From: DASUBN01 sp035691665 | Lineage (GTDB): Bacteria > Pseudomonadota > Gammaproteobacteria > Natronospirales > REEB76 | NCBI GenBank assembly: GCA_035691665.1 | Contig: DASSIS010000084.1 | Coordinates: forward strand, 1 to 21,164 | Reading direction: 5' to 3' | Length of the DNA stretch: 21,164 nucleotides | In this document: positions 7,427 through 13,875 of the stretch, piece by piece | Layout: every line of letters starts with the position of its first letter | Position numbering within the stretch: position 1 is the stretch's first letter | Notes under the pieces: model-generated | Told to the model about the DNA's origin: nothing | Database searches by the model: none | What the model saw: only the letters and a program-made list of their open reading frames with translations | Made by a program: the position numbers and the translations under genes

Positions 7427-8409
7427 AGCGGGCCCCGGGCGCGGTTGAGGAGATAGAGGAACAGCGGCACCCCGACGACGGACATCACCACCCCCACCGG
7501 GAGCTGCCGCGGTTCGGCCACGGTGCGCGCCAGGGTGTCGGCCAGCACCAGCAGGCAGCCGCCCAAGAGCACCGCCCCCGGCAACAGCCGGCGGTGGTCG
7601 CCGCCCACGACTAGGCGGAACATATGCGGCACCACCAGTCCCACGAAGCCGACGCTGCCCGCCTCGGTGACCGCCACGGCAGTGAACAGCGATGCACTTA
7701 TATAGATCGCGATGGAGAGCGGGCGCACCGCGATACCGAGGGCCTCGGCGAGCGTCTCGCCGCGGGCGAGCACGTTGAGGTGTCGGGCGAAGGGGAGCCA
7801 CAGGCCCAAACCCGCCGCGAGCGTGAACAGCGCCGTGACCCCCGCCGGCTGGTAGGAGAAATCCCCCATGATCCAGAACAACATGCCGTGCAGGCTGCTG
7901 TCGCTGCCGAGCACCAGCATGAGGCTGACGACCGCGGTCCAGCCCGATGCCACGGCGATGCCGGTGAGCAGGAGCCGCGTGGGGGTCCAGCCGCCGCGGC
8001 CGTGGGCCAGGGCGAACACGATGAGCGTCGAGACGAGTGCGCCGCTGAAAGCGCCGGCGTGCACCCACAGGCCCGCGAGACCGAAGAGCAGCGCCCCCAG
8101 GGCGCCCACCGCCGCGCCGCCGGAGACGCCGAGTATGTAGGGATCCGCAAGCGGATTGCGCAACAGCACCTGCATGAGCGTGCCGGCCAAGGCCAGCAAG
8201 CCACCCACGGCGAAAGCGCTCACGGTACGCGGCAGGCGCAGCTCTACCACCACGGTGTGGGTCATGGCGTCGCCGCCCCCCAAGAGCGCCTCCCAGAGCG
8301 CGTGCAGGGGGACAGAGGTGCTGCCCACCGCCAGCGAGAGCAGGAAGGCGCCCAGGCTCGCCAGGAGCAGCGCCGGGAGCCAGAGAGCGAGCGACGGCTG
8401 GCGCTGCAT
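7423..8409 (-). CDS. btuC: ABC transporter permease, BtuC/FecCD type
   Basis: This inner-membrane permease of 328 residues has about ten hydrophobic helices, as in E. coli BtuC (326). Family motifs are VVELRLPRT near 54-62, RNPLADPYILGVSGGA near 84-99, GFVGLVVPHMFRLVVGGDHR near 254-273 (the coupling helix that contacts the ATPase), and the C-terminal LPVGVVMSVVGVPLFLYLL. It starts 2 bases after the stop of the HAD gene and overlaps btuD by 4 bases, so the three genes form one unit. No btuF-like periplasmic binding protein is in the window. Confidence 0.9.
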   Translation of the reverse strand: MQRQPSLALWLPALLLASLGAFLLSLAVGSTSVPLHALWEALLGGGDAMTHTVVVELRLPRTVSAFAVGGLLALAGTLMQVLLRNPLADPYILGVSGGAAVGALGALLFGLAGLWVHAGAFSGALVSTLIVFALAHGRGGWTPTRLLLTGIAVASGWTAVVSLMLVLGSDSSLHGMLFWIMGDFSYQPAGVTALFTLAAGLGLWLPFARHLNVLARGETLAEALGIAVRPLSIAIYISASLFTAVAVTEAGSVGFVGLVVPHMFRLVVGGDHRRLLPGAVLLGGCLLVLADTLARTVAEPRQLPVGVVMSVVGVPLFLYLLNRARGPL

Positions 8410-8411
8410 GC

Positions 8412-9083
8412 TCAGGCGGCGCCCGCGAGGCGCAGTTTCATCACCGGCCAGCCCCGCTCGCGGGCGGCCTCAGCCAGCACCGGGTCCGGGTTCACCGCCA
8501 CCGGATGTTCCACCCGCTCCAGCAGCGGCAGGTCGTTGTGGGAGTCGGAGTAGAACCAGCACTCGCCGGCCGTGCACCCTTGCGCCGCGAGCCAGGCTTC
8601 GAGCTTCTGCACCTTGCCCTCCCGGAAGCAGGGCGGGCCGGTGACGCCGCCGGTGAAGCGACCGTCCCGCTGCTCGGGTTCGGTGGCGATGAGGTGCTCC
8701 ACGCCAAGCTCTGCGGCGATGGGCGCGGTCACGAAGCTGTTGGTGGCGGTGATGATGATGCGGATATGTTCGGCGTGCTGCGCCAATAGCGCGCGGGAAG
8801 CTTGCGGGATGCGCGCGCGGATGCACTCCGCCACGAAGCGCTCGCGCCAGGCGTAGAGCGCCTCCGGCGGGTTGTCGCGCAGAGGCTTCAGGCCGAAGGT
8901 CAGGAACTCGTGCACGTCGAGCCGGCCGGCCACGTAGTCCGCGTGATAGCGGGCGTTGGCCGCCGCATAGTCCTTCGCATCCACCACGCCCTCGCGCACC
9001 AGGAAGCGGCCCCACAGGGAATCGCTGTCGCCGTCCAGCAGCGTGTGGTCCAGGTCAAAGAGGGCGAGTTTCACGGCGCTCAT
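8412..9083 (-). CDS. HAD-superfamily IB phosphatase (SerB-like)
   Basis: This 223-residue cytoplasmic phosphatase has the DDDD HAD motifs: DLDHT (nucleophile D10, acid/base D12), TATNS (motif II, 112-116), K157 (motif III) and YSDSHNDLPLL (motif IV, D180 and D184). The alpha-helical cap between 20 and 90 is typical of subfamily IB, which includes phosphoserine phosphatase. The substrate cannot be read from sequence. I recall, without checking, that a Pseudomonas relative next to rppH has been linked to histidinol-phosphate hydrolysis. The gene leads a unit with btuC and btuD and is divergent from rppH. In this window it is the only non-transport gene in that unit. No clear Shine-Dalgarno precedes the ATG at 9083. 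Confidence 0.88.
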   Translation of the reverse strand: MSAVKLALFDLDHTLLDGDSDSLWGRFLVREGVVDAKDYAAANARYHADYVAGRLDVHEFLTFGLKPLRDNPPEALYAWRERFVAECIRARIPQASRALLAQHAEHIRIIITATNSFVTAPIAAELGVEHLIATEPEQRDGRFTGGVTGPPCFREGKVQKLEAWLAAQGCTAGECWFYSDSHNDLPLLERVEHPVAVNPDPVLAEAARERGWPVMKLRLAGAA

Positions 9084-9119
9084 GGGCGGGAAGGGAGGGG
9101 CCTCGGGAGGGATGGCGGG

Positions 9120-9125
9120 ATTGTA
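9120..9125 (-). promoter_or_regulatory. Possible -10 element for the HAD-btuC-btuD unit
   Basis: On the minus strand TACAAT (5 of 6 with TATAAT) lies 37 bases before the HAD start codon. The best partner upstream is CTGACA at 20 bases or GACAAA at 18, neither well spaced, so the promoter is only tentative. Confidence 0.35.
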
Positions 9126-9179
9126 ACCCGCGACCGCCGGTGCTTTGTCAGGCGGACGGGTTTATGGAACACTCCGGCC

Positions 9180-9743
9180 ATGGACATCCAGGAGCGGCTC
9201 ACCAAAGACGCGGTCATCGATGCTGAGGGCTTCCGGGCCAACGTGGGCATCATCCTCGCCCACCCGGACGACCGCTTGTTCTGGGCCCGGCGCGTGGGCC
9301 GCGCCGGCTGGCAGTTCCCCCAGGGCGGCATGCAGCCGGGCGAGAGTCCGGAAGAGACCCTGTTCCGGGAACTGGAGGAAGAGGTGGGGCTCAAGCCCGC
9401 CCAGGTGGAGATCCTGGGCCGCACCCGTGACTGGCTGCGCTACCTCTTGCCCGATCGCTACCAGCGCCATGCGAGCACCCCGCTGTGCATCGGCCAGAAA
9501 CAGCGCTGGTTCCTGCTGCGCTTCAAGGACGCGGACGAGACGGTGCGGCTCGACGGTAACGCCGAGCCCGAGTTCGACGCCTGGCGCTGGGTCGAGTACT
9601 GGCATCCGCTGAGCGAAGTGATCTTCTTCAAGCGGCCCGTGTACCGCGCGGCGCTCACCGAGCTCGCCGCGGTGCTTTTCCTTCACGGAGCGCCACCGGT
9701 ACCTACGCCGAAGCGCGGCCGCCGCCGGCGCGGCACGCGCTGA
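9180..9743 (+). CDS. rppH: RNA pyrophosphohydrolase RppH (Nudix)
   Basis: RppH removes pyrophosphate from triphosphorylated mRNA 5' ends and so triggers RNase E-dependent decay. The 187-residue protein has the early segment IDAEGFRANVGIILAHP (13-29), which matches the family start apart from a short N-terminal extension. WQFPQGG follows at 44-50, then a complete Nudix box from G49 through E55 and R63-E64-L65-E66-E67-E68-V69-G70-L71. The aromatic ending of the Nudix fold (FDAWRWVEYW, VIFFKRPVY) is intact. The C-terminus is basic (KRGRRRRGTR). The start at 9180 was chosen because longer frames run into the divergent gene. No strong Shine-Dalgarno is seen. It converges on the acetyltransferase gene with a 2-base gap and no terminator. 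Confidence 0.95.
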   Translation: MDIQERLTKDAVIDAEGFRANVGIILAHPDDRLFWARRVGRAGWQFPQGGMQPGESPEETLFRELEEEVGLKPAQVEILGRTRDWLRYLLPDRYQRHASTPLCIGQKQRWFLLRFKDADETVRLDGNAEPEFDAWRWVEYWHPLSEVIFFKRPVYRAALTELAAVLFLHGAPPVPTPKRGRRRRGTR

Positions 9744-9745
9744 AG

Positions 9746-10237
9746 CTAGCCCACCTCGGCGGCGAGCTTCGCGAGCGCGTCGCCCGTGACGCGGTTGACG
9801 CGCCAATCGTGCAACATGCGCGCCCCCAGCCCTTGGTAGAAACGGATCGCCGGTTCGTTCCAGTCCAGCACCGCCCACTCGAAACGCCCGCAACCGCGCG
9901 AGACCGCGAGCCTGGCGAGATGCGCCAAGAGTTTCCGGCCCACGCCTTGCCCCCGGAGCTCCGGCTTCACGTACAGGTCTTCGAGATAGAGCCCGGGCTT
10001 GCCCAGGAAAGTGGAGAAGTTGTGGAAGAAGAGCGCGAAGCCCGCGGGCTTGCCGCCGGATTCCGCGATCAGGCACTCCGCGGCCGGCCGCGCGCCGAAC
10101 AGGGACTCGCGGAGGACGGCTTCGGTGGCTACCACCTCGTGGGCGAGCTTCTCGTACTCGGCGAGCTCGCGGATGAAGCCGAGGATCAGGGAGACGTCGG
10201 CGGGCGTGGCGTTGCGGATGCGCAGGTCAGCGGACAT
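9746..10237 (-). CDS. GNAT-family N-acetyltransferase (diamine/SSAT-like)
   Basis: This 163-residue protein has the GNAT fold. Motif A is LEDLYVKPELRGQGVGRKLL (86-105) with the acetyl-CoA pyrophosphate loop RGQGVG at 95-100. Motif B is DWNEPAIRFYQGLGA (125-139) with Y134 as the likely general acid. The N-terminal segment with LAEYEKLAHEV and the GFALFFHNFSTFLGKPGLYLED stretch resemble spermidine/thialysine acetyltransferases, so a polyamine or lysine-like amine is a plausible acceptor, not proven. AAGGAGG 5 bases before the ATG at 10237 fixes the start. An upstream ATG giving 171 residues was rejected for this reason. It lies 37 bases behind the outer-membrane gene and may be read through from the iron promoter. 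Confidence 0.88.
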   Translation of the reverse strand: MSADLRIRNATPADVSLILGFIRELAEYEKLAHEVVATEAVLRESLFGARPAAECLIAESGGKPAGFALFFHNFSTFLGKPGLYLEDLYVKPELRGQGVGRKLLAHLARLAVSRGCGRFEWAVLDWNEPAIRFYQGLGARMLHDWRVNRVTGDALAKLAAEVG

Positions 10238-10274
10238 ATGGGCCTCCTTGGGGAGACCCACATTATGGACCTAA

Positions 10275-11009
10275 TCAATTGAATTCATATTCCAAGCGCA
10301 GCACGAAGGTACGGTTCGGAGCGCCCTTGTTGATGCCATACACCAGGGCCGCGCTGTACTCGAACTCGTTGCCGCTGGCGGTGGGGATCTCGCCGTAGAG
10401 TGCTGGACCGATCTGGTGGCTCTCGTCCGTGGGCCGGTAGTAGGCCTCGAGACCGGGGGCCAACCAGGGGCGGACCTGGTAAGTCAGGGCGTAGCTCGCC
10501 CGGAACTCGTACTGGCGCTCGGCGCCGCCGCCCAGCTGCTTCTCCCAGATGAAGTTGAGACGCTGGTCGATGCGGTTGCTGCGCTTCTCGAACAGCGGAC
10601 CGAACTCCAGCACGCCGGGCTCGTCCGGCGCGATGTTGTATTCGTAGGAGGCGAGGAAGCCGAAGTCCACCCAGTACTCGCCCGGGTCGGAGAGCTGGAG
10701 GGTGTTCTCGAACTCGTAGCTCTGGAGGGTGTTGGCTGCGCCCGGCTCGCGCTCGTAGGCGCCCACGTAGACCTCGGGCCGCCACCAGCCGGTGAAGGAG
10801 TGGGAGAGCGAGACCTCGTAGGCGCGTTCGCCCTGCAGCGCGGGGTCGCTGTCGCTGGTCTGGTGACCGCGGAACTCCACCTCGCTCTGGCCGTCCGTGA
10901 CGTAGGGTGAGTAGACCACGAAATCGTCGTCCGCCCGGGCGGACGACGCAGCGATGCAGAGCAGGCCCAGCAGGGTGGCTGGGAAGAGCTTGGGTCGGAT
11001 CGGGTTCAC
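10275..11009 (-). CDS. Outer-membrane beta-barrel protein of the iron-uptake unit
   Basis: No specific named family is recognised. The 244-residue precursor starts with GTG at 11009 (AAGGA 7 bases before) and has a signal peptide ending SSARA (cleavage after residue 26). The mature part is rich in alternating aromatic/polar strands (YEVSLSHSFTGWWRPEVYVG, YWVDFGFLASYEYNI, YEFRASYALTYQVRPW, FVLRLEYEFN) with acidic turns and ends in an aromatic-rich strand. This is the pattern of a small outer-membrane barrel of about 10-12 strands. It lies 43 bases downstream of the FTR1 permease on the same strand, so a role as an outer-membrane channel for iron, or a partner of the permease, is inferred from position only. 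Confidence 0.82.
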   Translation of the reverse strand: MNPIRPKLFPATLLGLLCIAASSARADDDFVVYSPYVTDGQSEVEFRGHQTSDSDPALQGERAYEVSLSHSFTGWWRPEVYVGAYEREPGAANTLQSYEFENTLQLSDPGEYWVDFGFLASYEYNIAPDEPGVLEFGPLFEKRSNRIDQRLNFIWEKQLGGGAERQYEFRASYALTYQVRPWLAPGLEAYYRPTDESHQIGPALYGEIPTASGNEFEYSAALVYGINKGAPNRTFVLRLEYEFN

Positions 11010-11052
11010 ACTTCCATCCTTAATTATGGTTTTCGGGATACGCGCCTAGGAT

Positions 11053-11883
11053 TCAATGCTTGTGTCTGCGGCCGTGCTGGTGATGGCGGCGGCCCATGAG
11101 CTGCATCGGTACGAAGATCGCCACCAGGGTCGCGACGTAGAATAGGAGCTGGATGCCCGAGGGGCGCGCGGTATAGCCCACGAGCACGTGCAGCATCTGG
11201 CCCGCGAGGCTGCCTTGGTCGAGCAGGCGCGAGCTGTCCCAGAGGCTGTTGCCGAGGGCGGGCAAGAGACCCGCCTGGTTGAGGAAACTCGCCGCCTGGG
11301 CGGCGAGGCCCGCGGCGATCAAGAGCACCAGCCAGCCCGTGACTATGAAGAAATACCGCATGGGGATCTTGAGCAGGCCGCGGTAGATGAACACCCCGAG
11401 CAGCACGCCGCAGGCCAGGCCCACGAAGCCGCCGGTGAGCATGCCCCAGAGATCGCCGCCGCCGGTGGCGATGGCCCACAGGAACAACACCACCTCCGAG
11501 CCCTCGCGCATGATGGCCACGAGGCAGATGACCATGAGCGCGGTGAGCGGCCGGCTGCCGCCCTGCACCGCCTGGCCGAGCTCGCGCACCTCCGCGGCCA
11601 TGGCCCGGCCGTGGGAGCTCATCCAGATGTTGTGCCAGGCGAGCATGCCGACGGCGGCGAGCAGCACGCCGGCATCGAACAGCGGCTGGCCGCTGCCGGA
11701 GAAGGCGTTGGACAGGGCGTCGGCGAACAGCGCCACGAGACCCGCGCCGGCGACGCCGAGCGCGATGCCCGCCAGCACCCAGCGGCCGCGTCCGGGGATG
11801 CTGCGGCTCGCGCCCATCACGATGGCGATGATGAGCGCGGCCTCGATGGCCTCCCGGAACACGACGACGAGGGTGGCGAGCAT
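11053..11883 (-). CDS. FTR1-family iron permease
   Basis: This inner-membrane iron transporter has 276 residues and about seven hydrophobic helices. The two iron-binding RExxE motifs of the FTR1/EfeU family are present: REAIE at 10-14 in helix 1 and REGSE at 126-130 in helix 4. The C-terminus is cytoplasmic-looking and histidine/arginine-rich (GRRHHQHGRRHKH at 264-276), which could bind metal. The gene starts 4 bases after the cupredoxin stop. FTR1 permeases work with an oxidising or binding partner. Here the neighbour is a single-domain cupredoxin, as in the FtrB-FtrC pair of Bordetella FtrABCD, with no EfeO, EfeB or P19 protein in the window. Confidence 0.95.
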   Translation of the reverse strand: MLATLVVVFREAIEAALIIAIVMGASRSIPGRGRWVLAGIALGVAGAGLVALFADALSNAFSGSGQPLFDAGVLLAAVGMLAWHNIWMSSHGRAMAAEVRELGQAVQGGSRPLTALMVICLVAIMREGSEVVLFLWAIATGGGDLWGMLTGGFVGLACGVLLGVFIYRGLLKIPMRYFFIVTGWLVLLIAAGLAAQAASFLNQAGLLPALGNSLWDSSRLLDQGSLAGQMLHVLVGYTARPSGIQLLFYVATLVAIFVPMQLMGRRHHQHGRRHKH

Positions 11884-11887
11884 GGGC

Positions 11888-12235
11888 TTACTTGGCCGTA
11901 GCGGCGACCACCACCCAACCCTCGGCGGACTGGTAGAAGTCGTTGAAGAAGCGGTAGCGGCCCGGATCGAGGGGGCCGATGTAAATCTTCACCTGGCCGT
12001 GGGCCGGCACCACGATCTCGCGCGAGAGGTCGTAGCTCTCGAACTCCGCCGGCAGGGCGTCCTGGTTGCGGATGATGAGTTCGACCTTCACGCCCGGCGG
12101 CAGCGGCAGCTCCTGCGGCACGAAGCCCCGGTCCTTGATGTCGAGAGTGACGGGGGCATCGGGGCCGGCGCCGAAGGTGTTCGTGGCCAGGAGCACCGAG
12201 GCCAAGAATAGGGGCAGGCGGGGGGCTATGTTCAT
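11888..12235 (-). CDS. Periplasmic cupredoxin-like protein, partner of FTR1
   Basis: This 115-residue exported protein has a signal peptide of about 22 residues (ending ATNTFG) followed by one cupredoxin-like beta domain: VTLDIKDRGFVPQELPLPPGVKVELIIRN and so on to GRYRFFNDFYQSAEGWVVV. The classic type-1 copper set (His, Cys, His, Met) is not visible. The mature part has no cysteine or histidine, so it may bind iron through acidic residues or act structurally, like the N-terminal cupredoxin domain of EfeO. It is the first gene after the Fur-box promoter and is followed 4 bases later by the permease. A direct role in presenting iron to the permease is inferred. Confidence 0.85.
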   Translation of the reverse strand: MNIAPRLPLFLASVLLATNTFGAGPDAPVTLDIKDRGFVPQELPLPPGVKVELIIRNQDALPAEFESYDLSREIVVPAHGQVKIYIGPLDPGRYRFFNDFYQSAEGWVVVAATAK

Positions 12236-12257
12236 CGCGCAGGTTCCCGGTGGTTTT

Positions 12258-12280
12258 CAAATGAGATTGATTCTCATTTG
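12258..12280. promoter_or_regulatory. Fur box 1, over the transcription start
   Basis: A perfect 9-bp inverted repeat CAAATGAGA-TTGAT-TCTCATTTG. Its core TGAGATTGATTCTCA agrees with the Fur 7-1-7 consensus TGATAATnATTATCA at 11 of 14 positions. It covers the predicted start site of the cupredoxin-FTR1 transcript, so bound Fe-Fur would block RNA polymerase. Confidence 0.85.
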
Positions 12281-12282
12281 AG

Positions 12283-12311
12283 AGTTTACCGGAAACGAAA
12301 CTAAATGACAA
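12283..12311 (-). promoter_or_regulatory. Promoter of the cupredoxin-FTR1 operon
   Basis: On the minus strand TTGTCA (12311-12306, 5 of 6) and TAAACT (12288-12283, 4 of 6) are 17 bases apart. Transcription would start near 12276. Fur box 2 overlaps the -35 and Fur box 1 the start site. Confidence 0.75.
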
Positions 12312-12320
12312 TCATTCTCA
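12306..12320. promoter_or_regulatory. Fur box 2, over the -35
   Basis: TGACAATCATTCTCA agrees with TGATAATnATTATCA at 12 of 14 positions and overlaps the -35 hexamer of the cupredoxin promoter. Its centre is 44 bp from that of Fur box 1, so two Fur dimers could sit on roughly the same face of the helix. Confidence 0.8.
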
Positions 12321-12457
12321 TTATTGCTCAAATCCCGGGCGGTCCGGGACCTGAGTCTCAAGCACAGGCTCTATCCAGGTCCTTACTACCTGCACCGCAG
12401 CATCCCTTGAGCTTCTAGACTTTCCTACAGCAGCTGGCGAATCTCGGCTGAGGGTGA

Positions 12458-12871
12458 TCAGAAGGGCTTCACCACCACCAACAGCACGATGCCGAGCAGG
12501 AACAGCCCCGGCAGTTCGTTGTAGTAACGGTAGAAGCGTGCGCTCTTGCGGTTGCTGCCGGCGCGGAAGTCGCGCATGAACTTGTAGCAGCCGAAGTGGT
12601 AGAGCACGAGCAGCACCACGAGGCCGAGCTTCGCCTGCAGCCACGGCGGCGCGGGCCAGAACCAGCCGAACAAGAGCCAGGCGCCGAACACCACGGTGCC
12701 CACGGCCCCGATGCTCATCATGGCGAACAGGCGTCGCTCCATGAGCACGAAGCGCTCATGACCCGGCCGGTCGGAGGTGTCCGCGTGGTAGACGAAGAGC
12801 CGCGGCAGGTAGAACAGGCCCGCGAACCAGGTCACCATGAAGACGATATGTAGCCACTTGATCCAGAGCAT
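12458..12871 (-). CDS. hemJ: Protoporphyrinogen IX oxidase HemJ
   Basis: HemJ oxidises protoporphyrinogen IX to protoporphyrin IX, the penultimate step of haem synthesis, in the inner membrane. The 137-residue protein starts MLWIKWLHIVFMVTWFAG with the conserved membrane His8. YLPRLFVYHAD follows at 21-31, and K81 lies in QAKLGLVVLL; this conserved His/Lys pair marks the family. Four hydrophobic helices are visible. The ATG at 12871 is supported by GAGGG 6 bases upstream and matches the usual length (about 142). The longer frame from 12985 adds a Pro/Arg-rich leader without a membrane segment and was rejected. No clear terminator follows before the Fur-controlled promoter. Confidence 0.93.
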   Translation of the reverse strand: MLWIKWLHIVFMVTWFAGLFYLPRLFVYHADTSDRPGHERFVLMERRLFAMMSIGAVGTVVFGAWLLFGWFWPAPPWLQAKLGLVVLLVLYHFGCYKFMRDFRAGSNRKSARFYRYYNELPGLFLLGIVLLVVVKPF

Positions 12872-12915
12872 CGAGAGCCCTCGGGACGGCGGGAATCCGC
12901 CGGAAAATCCGGGGG

Positions 12916-12924
12916 ATTCTAGCA
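12916..12924 (-). promoter_or_regulatory. Possible extended -10 promoter for hemJ
   Basis: On the minus strand TGCTAGAAT fits the extended -10 form TGnTATAAT with one mismatch in the hexamer. It lies about 45 bases upstream of the hemJ ATG. No convincing -35 is seen, which is common for extended -10 promoters. Confidence 0.4.
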
Positions 12925-13011
12925 TCGGGTAGCGTCCCTCCCGCCGCCCGCGTAACATTGGTCCCGCGAAGGTCGGTACCCGCACCCTGCTCCCATCCCC
13001 GGCCCCAAAGC

Positions 13012-13707
13012 ATGACCAGACTCGTCGTCAAACACCATCGCCCAGTGCGTACCTGGCTGGCCGCCACCGGCATCACCGTGGCCATCGCCTTGGCGCTGTT
13101 CGGCGCCTACGCCTTCGGTGAATACCGCGCCGGCTTCGACCGGCAGGCGGCGGGCGCGCTGCAGGACGTGCTCGACCAGGCCCAGGAGGACAACGCCGCC
13201 CTCAAGGAGCAGATCGCGGTGCTGGAGCGCCAACGCGAGGTGGACTCGAGTTCCAGCCAGCAGGTGCAGCAGAGCCTGCAGGACCTGCAGCGCAAGCTCA
13301 CCGACGAGCAGGAGGAACTGGCTTTCTACAGGGGCATCGTCTCCCCCTCGGCGGGCGAGGAAGGCGTGCGGGTGCAGAGCCTCAAGTTCGCCGGCGGTGG
13401 CGCGCCGCGGTTGTATCATTACCGTCTGGTGCTGATCCAGGTGCGCACCCGCGAGCTACGCATCTCGGGCAGCGTGGACGTCAGGATCTACGGTTCCACG
13501 GATGGTAAGCCCGTGATACTGGATACCCGTGACATCGCGCCCGGCACGAAGCCGTCCTATGGCTTCGCTTTCCAATATTTCCAGAGCCTGGAGGGCGACG
13601 TGTTCCTGCCGGCGAGCTTCATGCCGGGCCGGGTGGAAGTGACGGTACACGAGAACGGGCGCGATTCGACGCAGCAAAACTTCGATTGGACAAGTGTCAG
13701 CTCTTAG
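13012..13707 (+). CDS. DUF6776-type membrane-anchored coiled-coil protein
   Basis: Function unknown. The 231-residue protein has a short basic N-terminus, one membrane helix at about 15-36 (TWLAATGITVAIALALFGAY), and a long Gln/Glu-rich coiled coil at about 45-106 ending EELAFYRGIVSP. A C-terminal beta-rich domain at about 118-231 includes VRVQSLKF, YHYRLVLIQV and VDVRIYG. It should sit in the inner membrane with the C-terminal domain in the periplasm. I associate this architecture with a domain of unknown function found beside bactofilin and erpA in gammaproteobacteria, so a link to cell-envelope structure is likely but inferred. The start ATG at 13012 lacks a strong Shine-Dalgarno. The TAG stop forms the 3-base loop of a 14-bp perfect palindrome. 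Confidence 0.85.
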   Translation: MTRLVVKHHRPVRTWLAATGITVAIALALFGAYAFGEYRAGFDRQAAGALQDVLDQAQEDNAALKEQIAVLERQREVDSSSSQQVQQSLQDLQRKLTDEQEELAFYRGIVSPSAGEEGVRVQSLKFAGGGAPRLYHYRLVLIQVRTRELRISGSVDVRIYGSTDGKPVILDTRDIAPGTKPSYGFAFQYFQSLEGDVFLPASFMPGRVEVTVHENGRDSTQQNFDWTSVSS

Positions 13708-13721
13708 AGAGCTGACACTTG
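13691..13721. repeat. Hairpin H1: 14-bp perfect inverted repeat centred on the stop codon
   Basis: CAAGTGTCAGCTCT (13691-13704) and AGAGCTGACACTTG (13708-13721) are perfectly complementary, and the loop TAG is the stop codon of the DUF6776 gene. No T-tract follows, so it is not a standard terminator. Confidence 0.9.
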
Positions 13722-13731
13722 CGTGATAGAA

Positions 13732-13761
13732 CCAGAAAAGCCCATCCTTGGACTTTTCTGG
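13732..13761. repeat. Hairpin H2
   Basis: CCAGAAAAG (13732-13740) and CTTTTCTGG (13753-13761) form 9 bp. Two more C-G pairs lie inside after one mismatch. The tip reads CATCC on the plus strand, that is GGATG on the minus strand. Confidence 0.85.
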
Positions 13762-13764
13762 CTC

Positions 13765-13791
13765 GGCAGTCCGGCGCAGGTCCGGACTGCC
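13765..13791. repeat. Hairpin H3
   Basis: GGCAGTCCGG and CCGGACTGCC form a perfect 10-bp inverted repeat with loop CGCAGGT. The stem is unrelated in sequence to those of its neighbours. Confidence 0.85.
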
Positions 13792-13796
13792 TCCGC

Positions 13797-13824
13797 CGAC
13801 TCAAACGCGGATGCGTTTGAGTCG
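13797..13824. repeat. Hairpin H4
   Basis: CGACTCAAACGC and GCGTTTGAGTCG form a perfect 12-bp inverted repeat with loop GGAT. The tip reads GGATG on the plus strand. Confidence 0.88.
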
Positions 13825-13827
13825 CGC

Positions 13828-13847
13828 GCGATACGTCCGTGTATCGC
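13828..13847. repeat. Hairpin H5
   Basis: GCGATAC and GTATCGC form a 7-bp inverted repeat with loop GTCCGT. The tip on the minus strand reads GGACG. It ends 28 bases before the bactofilin start codon. Confidence 0.75.
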
Positions 13848-13875
13848 AAAGACTTAAATTTGAGAGGTTGTACAC

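Noticed and set aside
6650..8068. 472-codon form of the ATP-binding protein
   Set aside because: The first 214 residues would be an out-of-frame reading of btuC, rich in Arg/Ala/Gly. The GTG at 7426 overlapping the btuC stop gives a normal-length ATPase.
12321..12457. A small gene or terminator between hemJ and the Fur boxes
   Set aside because: The interval shows no coding signature, ribosome site or T-tailed hairpin on either strand.
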